Below the pieces are notes generated by a model that saw nothing but the letters and a program-made list of their open reading frames with translations, did no database searches and was not told the DNA's origin. A stretch of 43,614 nucleotides of DNA, taken from positions 101,750 through 145,363 of the forward strand of contig NZ_JACJHY010000019.1 of assembly GCF_014138625.1 (NCBI RefSeq), in the 5' to 3' direction. The position numbers were made by a program, and so were the translations under genes. The DNA comes from Aminobacter ciceronei. Lineage in GTDB: Bacteria; Pseudomonadota; Alphaproteobacteria; Rhizobiales; Rhizobiaceae. This document shows positions 16,911 through 25,221 of this stretch, one piece after another; position 1 is the stretch's first letter, and each line of letters starts with the position of its first letter.

Positions 16911-18284
16911 ATGCCGGTCGAAGTAATCCTGCCTAAGGTCGACATGGACATGGCGACCGGGCGCATCTCGCGCTGGTATGTCGACGAAGGTGCTGCGGTC
17001 AAGAAGGGCGACCTGCTGTTCGAGATCGAGACCGACAAGGCGGCGATGGAAATCGATGCCCCGGCTTCGGGCACCATCCGCGACATCACAGGCAAGGAAG
17101 GCATAGACATTGCGGTCGGCGAAGCCGTTGCCTGGATCTATGCCGAGGGGGAAGCAGGCAAGCCGGCCAAGGACGTGGTTGCCGAAGCCAAGCCGGTGCA
17201 GAATCTGGCTCCCGCTGCACCGGCTTCGGTCGCAACTGCTTCTGCTTTTTCGCCTGCGCTCGCCCCGGTGAAGGCCGTCGCCCCGTCCATGCCATTGAAC
17301 GGCACCCGCGCCACGCCGCTCGCGCGCCGTCTCGCGGCGGAAGCCGGGCTCGCACTCGAAACCATCGCAGGATCAGGCCCCAAAGGCCGCGTCATGCGCA
17401 AGGACGTGGAAAGCGCCATGACGGCGCCGAAGCGCGAGGTGAAGGCCGCTCTTTGGCCCGATCAGATCATTTCCAGGCCGCCGGCATCCTCCCAGCCGCG
17501 GCCGGCGCCACAGCGGTCCGCTGGCGCGGCACCGCTGAACTTTGCCTGGCTGCGACAGGGTGAAGGGCGTCCGATCGTTCTGATCCACGGCTTCGGCGCG
17601 GACCTCAACAGCTGGCGGCCGATGCTGGCGGCCGGTCCGGTCGACGCGCCGCTGCTGGCGCTCGACCTGCCCGCGCATGGCGGCTCGCCACGCCACACAC
17701 CTGCCGACCTCGACGCCATCGCTGCGGATGTCGAGGCGACGCTGGCGTCGCTTGACCTTGGCCCGATCCTGCTTGTCGGCCATTCCTTCGGTGGTGCCGT
17801 GGCGGCAACCGTCGCCGCGCGCGGCCATGCCGACGTCCGGGCCCTGGCGCTCATCGCCCCCGCTGGCCTTGGCCCGGAGATCAACGGCGCCTTCCTGCAG
17901 GGTTTCGTTCGGGCAAAGAGCGAGGCGAGCCTGATGCCCTGGCTCCGGCAACTTGTCGCCGCCGAGCAGGTGCTGTCGAAGCCCTTTGTCAACGCGACGC
18001 TGGCGCAGGCGGCGGACAGCGAACTGCGGACAGCGCAAGGCGAGATATCGGACCGCTTCTTTGCCGACGGCACACAGACCTTTGACATCAGGGGACTGCT
18101 GGCGGCCTTGCGCATCCCGGTGCGTGTCATCGTCGGCGCCAACGACCGGATCATCCCGGCAAGCCAGTCGCAGGGGTTGCCCGGCGAGGTTGCGCTGCAT
18201 GTCTTCCCGGCTACCGGCCATATGCCGCAGGTCGAGCGTCGTGAGCAGGTGCTCAAGATCCTGCTGGAGATGGCGCGCGCCTAG
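16911..18284 (+). CDS. acoC: E2 subunit with lipoyl, E3-binding and alpha/beta-hydrolase domains (AcoC-like)
   Basis: 457 residues, 3 bases after the beta gene. The order is a lipoyl domain (1-80, lipoyl Lys43 in IETDKAAMEID), an Ala/Pro linker, a peripheral-subunit-binding domain (about 132-168, TPLARRLAAEAGLAL...GPKGRVMRKDV), a second linker, and an alpha/beta-hydrolase domain from about 210 with oxyanion HGFG (226-229), nucleophile Ser292 in GHSFGG, Asp412 and His437. AcoC of acetoin dehydrogenase has this hydrolase-type catalytic domain instead of the CoA-acyltransferase fold with HxxxD, which supports an acetoin-like complex. No E3 (dihydrolipoamide dehydrogenase) or AcoR/AcoX gene is nearby, so E3 must be shared from elsewhere. 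Confidence 0.9.
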   Translation: MPVEVILPKVDMDMATGRISRWYVDEGAAVKKGDLLFEIETDKAAMEIDAPASGTIRDITGKEGIDIAVGEAVAWIYAEGEAGKPAKDVVAEAKPVQNLAPAAPASVATASAFSPALAPVKAVAPSMPLNGTRATPLARRLAAEAGLALETIAGSGPKGRVMRKDVESAMTAPKREVKAALWPDQIISRPPASSQPRPAPQRSAGAAPLNFAWLRQGEGRPIVLIHGFGADLNSWRPMLAAGPVDAPLLALDLPAHGGSPRHTPADLDAIAADVEATLASLDLGPILLVGHSFGGAVAATVAARGHADVRALALIAPAGLGPEINGAFLQGFVRAKSEASLMPWLRQLVAAEQVLSKPFVNATLAQAADSELRTAQGEISDRFFADGTQTFDIRGLLAALRIPVRVIVGANDRIIPASQSQGLPGEVALHVFPATGHMPQVERREQVLKILLEMARA

Positions 18285-18296
18285 CGCAGTTTCAAA

Positions 18297-18321
18297 ATCC
18301 CCGCGCGACATGCGCGGGGAT
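18297..18321. terminator. Strong bidirectional terminator hairpin
   Basis: A perfect 10-bp stem, ATCCCCGCGC (18297-18306) with GCGCGGGGAT (18312-18321), closes a 5-base loop. AAA precedes it and ATT follows. It lies between the convergent E2 and RpiR-family genes. Confidence 0.88.
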
Positions 18322-18338
18322 ATTGCATTCCGGCGGGA

Positions 18339-19193
18339 TCAGCTTTCAAAGTCGCCAAACGTATTCTGCAATCGGGTCAGCAGGTCGACACGTTCGCCGA
18401 CCTCGTCGCCAAGCAGCACGATGATGTTGCTAAGCATCAGGTCCATCACCGCGATGATCGTTGCCGAGCCGTCCCAGAGCGGGCCGTGCGATCCGGGCAC
18501 GACGAGGCAGATGTCTGAAACCTCCGGCCCCCAGGGGCAGAACTCGTCGGTCAAGAGCACGACCTTGACGCCCATGCGTCGCGCTTCCATGGCGAGCGGA
18601 CGCGCCTTGGCGGCAAAGCGCCGGACGTCGTGCAGAAACAGCACGCGACCTTCGACCGAACCGTCGAGCAGTTCGGAATAGGTACCGTTGAGCCCGTCGA
18701 CGAACTGCACCCGCGGCCGCGTGTAGGACAGCTGGCTGGCGAAATATTGGGCGATGCCGCGGACATTCTGGTAGGCGGCGACATAGACCTCGCTTGCCGA
18801 AACCAGCGCGTCGATCGTCTGCTGCCACTCCGGGGCGGCGGTCAGCTCATAGATCCGCCCGAGATTGTCGATCTGCTGCTGGATCAGTCCGGCAAGCAGC
18901 TTGCCTTCGCGGATGTCTTCCCGGAAGCGGTCGACCGGCCCCTTCACCTGCCAGGCAGGATTGGAGCTGCCGCGCCGCAGCTCATGCTTCAACTGGTCGA
19001 GGCCGTCGAAGCCCATGCGGCGGAGATAACGGCCGACGGTCATCGGCGATAGTTCGAGACGGGTGGCAATGGACCGCGCCGTCTCGAACGGGATTTCCGC
19101 CAGGTTGCGCTCGATGTAGTTGGCGATCAGCTTGTCGGATTTCGACCGTCTCAGCTGTACGCTTTGCACGAGCTTCAGGATTCGCTGCGCCAT
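18339..19193 (-). CDS. MurR/RpiR-family transcriptional regulator
   Basis: 284 residues. An N-terminal HTH_6 domain (about 1-80: LIANYIERNLAEIPFETARSIATRLELSPMTVGRYLRRMGFDGLDQLKHEL) is followed by a SIS phosphosugar-binding fold (about 115-255: VYVAAYQNVRGIAQYFASQL, RVLFLHDVRRFAAKARPLAMEARRMGVKVVLLTDE). Such proteins bind a palindromic operator and sense a phosphorylated sugar or similar anion. GGAGAGGAC precedes the ATG. It lies 34 bases downstream of the binding-protein gene in the same direction and is probably co-transcribed with it. It may also read the palindrome at 20432-20447. Confidence 0.9.
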   Translation of the reverse strand: MAQRILKLVQSVQLRRSKSDKLIANYIERNLAEIPFETARSIATRLELSPMTVGRYLRRMGFDGLDQLKHELRRGSSNPAWQVKGPVDRFREDIREGKLLAGLIQQQIDNLGRIYELTAAPEWQQTIDALVSASEVYVAAYQNVRGIAQYFASQLSYTRPRVQFVDGLNGTYSELLDGSVEGRVLFLHDVRRFAAKARPLAMEARRMGVKVVLLTDEFCPWGPEVSDICLVVPGSHGPLWDGSATIIAVMDLMLSNIIVLLGDEVGERVDLLTRLQNTFGDFES

Positions 19194-19227
19194 GTCCTCT
19201 CCGGCCAGCCGCCGCGAGGCGCGGGAG

Positions 19228-20310
19228 CTACTGGGCTGTCTTCACTTTGGTCCAGGCCCGGTCAAGCTGGCGCAGGCCAGGTCCCAAATCTTCGAAAATC
19301 TGCAGCCGCTGCATCGTTTCGGGCGAAGGATTGATCTCCTTGCTATTCTTGATGTTGTCGGGGGTCAATTGCCGCGCCGGGACGTTCGCGGTGCCGTTTG
19401 TCTGTTGCGAAACGTTGAGCGCGGCGACCTCCGGGCGGGTGTAGAACTGCATGAATTTGAGCGCGTTTTCCTTGTTGGGCGCCGACTTCAGGACGCAGAT
19501 GTCCTCCTGGTACATGGTGGCACCTTCCTCAGGGATGACATAGCCGAGGTCGGCAGTGTTGCCGAACACGTCGACCATGGCGCCGACGAAGAAATGCCCC
19601 GCCGCGACGTCACCCGACTGCACCATGGGACGCGTGTCATAGGTGAAGGCGGCGACATCGGGCTTCATCGCGATGATCGTGTCGGCGGCCTGCTGCAGCT
19701 CGTTGGGGTCGGTTGAATTGACCTTGTGGCCGTTGAGGATGAGGCCGACGGCAAGCACCTCGCGCATGTCGTCGAGCAGGGTGAATTTGAGGCCCTTGGC
19801 CTCGACGGTGGCGATCAGGTCCTTCCAGCCGGTGATGTCCTTGCCGAGAATCTTGCGGTTGTAGAAGATGCCGACCGAGCCGAATGCATAGGGCAGGCAG
19901 TACTCGCCCTTTGGGTCGCTCTTGGCGCGCATGAAGGCCGGGTCGATGTTCTTGAAGCCCTCATAGGTGTTGATGTCGGTCTTCTCGAGCAGGTCGAGCT
20001 TGGCCATGATGTCTTGCATGTGCACCGAGGGGAAGACGATGTCGTAGCCGGTTGCGCCGCCCTGGATCTTCGCCAGCATCTCCTCATTCGAGGAGTAGGT
20101 CGACAGGTTGACCTTGATCTGGGTTTCGTCCTCGAATTTCTTCAGCACCGCCGGATTGATGTATTCGCCCCAGTTGTAGATGTTGAGCTCGGCAGCAGCG
20201 GCCGGCGCGACCGTCGTCATGGCGGCCACAATCGATAGTGCGGCGGCTTGCGCCAGCAGGCTCGGCCTGCTCGGCGGGGCGCCCGCGAGGGCATGGTTCA
20301 TGATCCTCAT
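19228..20310 (-). CDS. PotD/PotF-like periplasmic binding protein of an ABC importer
   Basis: 360 residues from the ATG at 20310, which has AGAGGAGA 5 bases upstream (an ATG-less longer frame to 20340 is less likely). A long signal peptide runs to about APAAAA. Mature LNIYNWGEYINPAVLKKFEDETQIKVNLSTYSSNEEMLAKIQGG is the classic opening of spermidine/putrescine-type binding proteins, and YDIVFPSVHMQDIMAKL follows. The acidic polyamine-binding residues cannot be confirmed from sequence, and this family also takes other cationic or zwitterionic compounds. The matching ATPase and permeases lie divergently across 152 bases. Confidence 0.9.
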   Translation of the reverse strand: MRIMNHALAGAPPSRPSLLAQAAALSIVAAMTTVAPAAAAELNIYNWGEYINPAVLKKFEDETQIKVNLSTYSSNEEMLAKIQGGATGYDIVFPSVHMQDIMAKLDLLEKTDINTYEGFKNIDPAFMRAKSDPKGEYCLPYAFGSVGIFYNRKILGKDITGWKDLIATVEAKGLKFTLLDDMREVLAVGLILNGHKVNSTDPNELQQAADTIIAMKPDVAAFTYDTRPMVQSGDVAAGHFFVGAMVDVFGNTADLGYVIPEEGATMYQEDICVLKSAPNKENALKFMQFYTRPEVAALNVSQQTNGTANVPARQLTPDNIKNSKEINPSPETMQRLQIFEDLGPGLRQLDRAWTKVKTAQ

Positions 20311-20431
20311 CGAATTCTCCTCTGTTGGTTGTCTGCCCATTGCAGGCCGGCATCGCGTGCTCCGGCTACGGCTTCTGGTGGCCGTTGACTTGGATGATCA
20401 AATGGTATCCAAATCTCTCAATCGCACAAGT

Positions 20432-20447
20432 GTTATTTGAATAACAA
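20432..20447. promoter_or_regulatory. Palindromic operator between divergent transport genes
   Basis: TGTTATT (20432-20438) and AATAACA (20441-20447) are perfect 7-bp arms around TG. The site sits 15 bases before the ATPase start codon and inside the divergent promoter region. A TTGACT at 20385-20390 may be a -35 box of the plus-strand promoter. It is a natural candidate for the operator of the nearby RpiR-family protein. Confidence 0.55.
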
Positions 20448-20462
20448 TTCGGGGAACGGCAG

Positions 20463-21557
20463 ATGCGAGATTCCATCGTCCGGCTGGAGGGAGCGGCAAA
20501 GACCTTCCCCACGCCGGAAGGCCAAAGCGTGATCGCGCTCGACAAAATCGACCTCGATGTCGACCGCAACGAGTTTTTGACGCTGCTCGGCCCTTCTGGT
20601 TGCGGCAAGACGACCTTGCTGCAGGCGATCAGCGGTTTCGTCGAGCTCGATGCCGGCCGCATCCTGATCGACGGTGTCGACATGACGACACGTCCGCCCT
20701 ATCGCCGGCCCGTCAACACCGTCTTCCAGAATTATGCTCTGTTTCCGCACATGACCGTCGGCGAGAACACCGGCTATGCGCTGGAGGTTGCGGGCGTCGC
20801 CAAATCCGACCGGATGAAGCAGGTCGCAGCCGCCCTCGACATGGTCGGCCTCGCCGGTATGGAGGGCCGCCGGCCACGCCAGCTGTCCGGCGGCCAGCAG
20901 CAGCGTGTTGCGCTCGCCCGCGCCATCATCGCCCGGCCCAAGCTTCTGCTTCTCGACGAGCCGCTGTCGGCACTGGACAAGAACCTGCGCCAGTCGATGC
21001 AGATCGAGCTGAAGACATTGCAGAGCGAACTCGGCATCTCGTTCATCTTCGTCACGCATGACCAGCAGGAAGCGCTGACAATGTCGGACCGCGTCGCCGT
21101 TCTGTCAGGCGGACGCATCCAGCAGCTCGATACCCCGCGCAACATTTATGATCGCCCGGCCAACAGTTTCGTCGCGACCTTCGTCGGCGCCAGCAACCTC
21201 TTCGACGGCCAACTGGACGATGGATGGCTGCTGACCGGTGACGGCATCGCGATCCGCCACCTGCCGTCGCTCGGGAAGGCGTCAGGCAAGGCCAAGGCCT
21301 TGATCAGGCCTGAGCAGTTCTTCATTGCGGGAGAGGGGCGCGACTATCCTTTCCTCGACGTCGAGGTCGAGCAGATCGTCTTCGTCGGCGCCTCGTTCGA
21401 GTTGTTCGGTCACACCGCCGAGGGCCGCAAGGTCGTTGCCGAGATTCCGGCCGGGCGCCGCAGTTTCATCGGCGAGGTCGAGCAGGCGAAGAAGGCGCGA
21501 CTGTCCTACGACCCGTCCGCGGTCCATCTCATCAGGTGCGACGCCGATGGCATCTGA
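20463..21557 (+). CDS. PotA-like ABC importer ATPase
   Basis: 364 residues, powering import with the two permeases that follow. Walker A GPSGCGKT (43-50), Q-loop [14 protein letters not shown], signature LSGGQ (141-145), Walker B LLLLDEP and switch His in [14 protein letters not shown] are all intact. A C-terminal TOBE domain (about 285-355: [10 protein letters not shown]...[16 protein letters not shown]) is typical of the polyamine/iron/sulfate type. It overlaps the start of the next gene by 11 bases, so the three transporter genes are one operon. Confidence 0.94.
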   Translation: MRDSIVRLEGAAKTFPTPEGQSVIALDKIDLDVDRNEFLTLLGPSGCGKTTLLQAISGFVELDAGRILIDGVDMTTRPPYRRPVNTVFQNYALFPHMTVGENTGYALEVAGVAKSDRMKQVAAALDMVGLAGMEGRRPRQLSGGQQQRVALARAIIARPKLLLLDEPLSALDKNLRQSMQIELKTLQSELGISFIFVTHDQQEALTMSDRVAVLSGGRIQQLDTPRNIYDRPANSFVATFVGASNLFDGQLDDGWLLTGDGIAIRHLPSLGKASGKAKALIRPEQFFIAGEGRDYPFLDVEVEQIVFVGASFELFGHTAEGRKVVAEIPAGRRSFIGEVEQAKKARLSYDPSAVHLIRCDADGI

Positions 21558-22452
21558 AATGTCTCTTGCCGGTCGTCGCCGCGTCCAGCTCGCGTTGTTG
21601 TTGGCACCGGTGACGCTGTTCTTTGCGGTCTTCTTCCTCGGGCCGCTGGCGATCATGATCGTCACCAGCTTGCTGGCGCCGGGCCTCTATGGCGGGGTCG
21701 AGTGGACCTACTATCCGCATAATTATGGCCGCATCCTCGGTTTCGCCGACCCGGCATTCGAGGTCTTCGACCCGGTCTACCTCTCGATCTTCCTGCGCTC
21801 GCTCAAGATCGCGGGCTTCACCGTCATCGCCACCATGGTCGTCTGTTATCCCGCAGCCTTCTGCATTGCGCGGCTGTCTGAGCGCTGGAGGAATTTCTGC
21901 CTCTTCCTGATCACACTGCCCTTCTTCACCAGCCTGATCGTGCGATTGTTCATCTGGGTGCTCATCCTGCGCCAGACTGGCATCGTCAACGAGGCGTTGC
22001 TCGCGACAGGCGTCATCACGCGACCGCTCGAGCTGATCTACACCGATGGCGCCATTGTGCTCGGCATGGTCTACATCTTCATTCCGTTCATGTTCATGCC
22101 GATCTATGCCAGCGTCGAAAAGCTCGACTGGACGCTGGTACGCGCGTCGCTCGACCTCGGCGCGGGCCCGGTCCGGACTTTTGTCCGCATCATCCTGCCG
22201 CTGACCGCGCCTGGCATTGCCGGTGGTGCCATCATCGTCTTCATCCCGGCGCTTGGGAACTTCGTCGTTCCCGCGGTTCTTGGTGGCGCCAAGGTGATGA
22301 TGCTGGGAAATCTCATCGAGCAGCAGTTCCTGTCTGCCCGCAACTGGCCCTTCGGGTCGGCCTTGGCGATGATGGTGATGAGCGTGATGCTGGTGCTGCT
22401 CTTCATCCATGTCGTCGCGTCCGGTCGCCGCGGCGCTGACGCCACAAATTGA
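21547..22452 (+). CDS. PotB-like ABC importer permease
   Basis: 301 residues from the ATG at 21547; an upstream extension of the open frame only shadows the ATPase gene. About six membrane helices begin at VQLALLLAPVTLFFAVFFLGPLAIM. The ATPase-contact loop appears as LDLGAGPVRTFVRIILPLTAPGIAGG, a good EAA-type motif. It pairs with the PotC-like protein as the heterodimeric channel. Confidence 0.92.
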   Translation: MASEMSLAGRRRVQLALLLAPVTLFFAVFFLGPLAIMIVTSLLAPGLYGGVEWTYYPHNYGRILGFADPAFEVFDPVYLSIFLRSLKIAGFTVIATMVVCYPAAFCIARLSERWRNFCLFLITLPFFTSLIVRLFIWVLILRQTGIVNEALLATGVITRPLELIYTDGAIVLGMVYIFIPFMFMPIYASVEKLDWTLVRASLDLGAGPVRTFVRIILPLTAPGIAGGAIIVFIPALGNFVVPAVLGGAKVMMLGNLIEQQFLSARNWPFGSALAMMVMSVMLVLLFIHVVASGRRGADATN

Positions 22453-22462
22453 GGGGCTGCAG

Positions 22463-23293
22463 ATGAAGATTACCCGCTTTCTCTTCCGCGGTGGGCTGAT
22501 TGCCTACACCATGCTGTTCTTCGCCTTCATCTACATCCCCCTGGTGCTGATCGCCGTCTACTCGTTCAACTCCAATCCCGTGAACATGATGACGTGGAGC
22601 GGCTTCACCACCGAGTGGTACGCTCAGGTCCTCGGCTTCAAGACGACGATCTCGGAGAATGCCCTTTACATCGAATCGACCGACCAACTCGTCCAGGCGG
22701 TCTGGAACAGCCTGATCATCGCGACCTCCACCACCATAATCGCGACCGTGTTCGGGACCGCCATCGCCATTGCGCTCTACCGCTTCGCCTTCTTCGGCAA
22801 GCGCTTCTATCGCACTGTGATGTTCATGCCGATGCTGATGCCCGACATCGTGCTCGGCATCGCCTTGCTGATCTTCTTCGTCAATTCGGGGATCACGCTC
22901 GGCCTGAAAACGATCATCATCGGCCAGTGCACCTTCCTGATCTCCTATGTCTTCATCGTCGTGTCGGCGCGTCTTGCCGGCATGGACCGCACGCTCGAAA
23001 ACGCCTCCGCCGATCTCGGCGCCAACGAGTGGGTGACATTCCGCAAGGTTGTGTTCCCGCAGTTGCTGCCAGGCATCATCGGCGGCGCGCTGCTTGCCTT
23101 CATCATTTCGATGGACGACCTGGTGATCACCTACTTCATCGCCGGCGTCGATGTGACGACGCTGCCGATGTTCATCTTCGCCATGCTTCGCCGCGGCATC
23201 AAACCCGAGATCAATGCGATTGCGGTGATGATGCTCACCTTCTCCTTCGTCGTGGCCTCGCTTGGCCTCTACCTGCGCTCCCGGCAGAAATGA
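22463..23293 (+). CDS. PotC-like ABC importer permease
   Basis: 276 residues from the ATG at 22463, behind GAGGGG. The first helix (LIAYTMLFFAFIYIPLVLIAVYSFN) and the phrase PVNMMTWSGFTTEWYAQVL are typical of PotC/PotI. The EAA loop is ASADLGANEWVTFRKVVFPQLLPGIIGG. Ten bases separate it from the PotB-like gene, and its stop overlaps the peptidase start. Confidence 0.93.
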   Translation: MKITRFLFRGGLIAYTMLFFAFIYIPLVLIAVYSFNSNPVNMMTWSGFTTEWYAQVLGFKTTISENALYIESTDQLVQAVWNSLIIATSTTIIATVFGTAIAIALYRFAFFGKRFYRTVMFMPMLMPDIVLGIALLIFFVNSGITLGLKTIIIGQCTFLISYVFIVVSARLAGMDRTLENASADLGANEWVTFRKVVFPQLLPGIIGGALLAFIISMDDLVITYFIAGVDVTTLPMFIFAMLRRGIKPEINAIAVMMLTFSFVVASLGLYLRSRQK

Positions 23294-24429
23294 TCCTGAT
23301 GACCAAACCGAAATCTCCCGCCACCAAAGCCCGGGCCCGCGACCTCGGCCTGCCGTTTCCGGGCCGGCCCGGCCCGTTTAATGCCATCACCGATGTCGAG
23401 GGCATTGGCGTCGGGTTCAGGACAATTTTCGAAGATGTACCGAGGCCCGGCCGCAAGCGCCCGGTGCGCACCGGCGTAACCGCTATCCTGCCGCATGCGG
23501 CCTCGCCGACGCCCGTCCCGGTTTATGCAGGTGTGCACCGCTTCAATGGCAACGGGGAGATGACCGGCACGCACTGGATCGAGGATGGCGGCTACTTCCT
23601 CGGTCCTGTCGTCATCACCAATACCCATGCCGTCGGCATGGCCCACCACGTGACCGTGAAATGGATGCTGGAGCGCTATGCCTCGACCTATGACACCGAC
23701 AACTTCCTCTGGATCATGCCTGTCATTGCAGAGACCTATGACGGCGTGCTGAACGACATCAACGGCCTGCCATTGACCGAAGCGGACGTCAGGGCCGCCC
23801 TAGACAGCCTGTCATCGGGGCCGGTCCAGGAAGGCAACTGTGGCGGCGGCACCGGTATGGTCACCTACGGCTTCAAGGGTGGGACCGGCACGTCGTCGCG
23901 TATCGTCGAATTCGGCGGCCGCGAGCACAGGATCGGCACGCTCGTCCAGGCCAACCATGGCCAGCGTGACTGGCTGACGATCAGGGGCGTGCCCGTCGGC
24001 GAGCATATGCGCGACGGCACGCCCCAGAGCCAGCTCGCCGAACGCGGGTCGATCATCGTCGTCGTCGCCACCGACCTGCCGATGGCGCCACATCAGCTGC
24101 AGCGGCTGGCGCGCCGCGCCGCCATAGGCATCGGCCGTGGCGGCACACCAGGGGGCAACAATTCAGGCGACATCTTCCTGGCCTTCTCGACCGCCAACCC
24201 GCAACCCATGGCCCACCATGCGCCGGCCAGGCTGAACCTCGAAATCGTCAATGACGAGAAGCTGGATCCGGTCTATGCCGCGACCGTCGATAGCGTGGAG
24301 GAAGCCGTGGTCAATGCGATGCTGGCGGCCGAGGACGCCGGCGGCACCGCCTTCGATCGTTTCCGCATCCAGGCGATGCCGCATGACCAGCTGGTCGCGG
24401 TGATGCGCGACTATGCCCGCATCAAGTAA
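23290..24429 (+). CDS. DmpA/BapA-type P1 (S58) self-processing aminopeptidase/amidase
   Basis: 379 residues from an ATG overlapping the PotC-like stop (a second ATG at 23299 is possible). P1-family enzymes cleave themselves before a serine and then remove N-terminal D- or L-residues or beta-amino acids from small amides or peptides. The key residues line up with DmpA/BapA at a constant offset of four: Glu148 and Tyr150 (AETYDG), Asn222 (QANHGQ), nucleophile Ser254 after Gly253 (ERG-SIIVVVATD) and Ser292 (GGNNSGD). An intact, active N-terminal-nucleophile enzyme is therefore likely. No signal peptide is visible, so it is cytoplasmic. Being last in the transporter operon, it probably hydrolyses an amide-bonded compound that the transporter brings in. 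Confidence 0.9.
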   Translation: MILMTKPKSPATKARARDLGLPFPGRPGPFNAITDVEGIGVGFRTIFEDVPRPGRKRPVRTGVTAILPHAASPTPVPVYAGVHRFNGNGEMTGTHWIEDGGYFLGPVVITNTHAVGMAHHVTVKWMLERYASTYDTDNFLWIMPVIAETYDGVLNDINGLPLTEADVRAALDSLSSGPVQEGNCGGGTGMVTYGFKGGTGTSSRIVEFGGREHRIGTLVQANHGQRDWLTIRGVPVGEHMRDGTPQSQLAERGSIIVVVATDLPMAPHQLQRLARRAAIGIGRGGTPGGNNSGDIFLAFSTANPQPMAHHAPARLNLEIVNDEKLDPVYAATVDSVEEAVVNAMLAAEDAGGTAFDRFRIQAMPHDQLVAVMRDYARIK

Positions 24430-24457
24430 CGGCAACAACGGGAAAGGTGGTTTGTCG

Positions 24458-25126
24458 TCAGACGAAGCCGCGCTTGAGCAGCTCGGCCGAGATCTCGTCC
24501 CAGCTGGCGCAGACGGCTGATGCGCCCGCCGCCATAAGCTCCGGGCCGTGGCCGTCATGGGTGTGGCCGCCGCCGACGTAGCCGATGGCCGTCATGCCGG
24601 CAGCGACAGCGCCCTGCACGCCGTAGCGCGAGTCCTCGATGACCACCGAGCGCTCGGGCGCAAAACCCATCTTCCCGGCGGCAAAGAGGAAGATGTCGGG
24701 CGCCGGTTTGCCGTTCTTGACCATCGACGAACTGAAGATCGATGGACCGAAATAATGGGCGAGGCCGGTGACTTCGAGGCTGTGGTTGATGCGCTCGACC
24801 GACGAGGACGAGGCGACGCAACGGGCGGTTTCGAGCTTCGACAGGAAGGCGGCGATATCGAGCGTCGAGGCCAGCTGCTCGGTGAACAGCGCCTTGGTCT
24901 CGCCCCAGATATCGTCGGTGGCGTCGTCGGGCAGCAAATGGCCGGTGAGCTGGTGGATCTTGGCGATGATGTCGGCCTGCTTCATGCCGACGCAATGCGA
25001 GATGACCTCTGCCTCGATCTCGAGGCCGTTTCTGGCATAGGCGCGCACATAGGCAAGGGCGGCCAGCGGTTCGCTGTCGACCAGCACGCCGTCGCAATCG
25101 AAAATCACCAGGCTGTCTTTGGGCAA
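24458..25126 (-). CDS. HAD-superfamily small-molecule phosphatase (YieH/beta-phosphoglucomutase-like)
   Basis: 222 residues from a TTG at 25126, with CTGGAG 6 bases upstream. The frame stays open to 25936, but that extension has no domain and overlaps the next gene. The nucleophile Asp10 and acid/base Asp12 are in VIFDCDGVLVDSEP. A four-helix cap follows, then CVASSSS (motif 2), KNGKPAPD (Lys, motif 3) and VIEDSRYG (motif 4). The DxDG and cap type fit hydrolysis of sugar phosphates such as 6-phosphogluconate or a hexitol phosphate. It follows an unknown gene by 95 bases, and this pair is divergent from the sugar-alcohol PTS genes, which suggests that it removes phosphate from PTS-derived product. 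Confidence 0.88.
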   Translation of the reverse strand: MPKDSLVIFDCDGVLVDSEPLAALAYVRAYARNGLEIEAEVISHCVGMKQADIIAKIHQLTGHLLPDDATDDIWGETKALFTEQLASTLDIAAFLSKLETARCVASSSSVERINHSLEVTGLAHYFGPSIFSSSMVKNGKPAPDIFLFAAGKMGFAPERSVVIEDSRYGVQGAVAAGMTAIGYVGGGHTHDGHGPELMAAGASAVCASWDEISAELLKRGFV

Positions 25127-25221
25127 GTCGAACTCCAGGAAGCTTTGCGGCGCACAGGCCGCCGTTTGTCGAAAGCAGGCTGCTGCGGTCGCGCAGCGTT
25201 GCAGCCGCGATGGTGGAAGAT

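Noticed and set aside
13553-18284. Certain assignment as acetoin catabolism
   Set aside because: E2 type supports it, but AcoR, AcoX and E3 are absent and COG4091 is unexpected.
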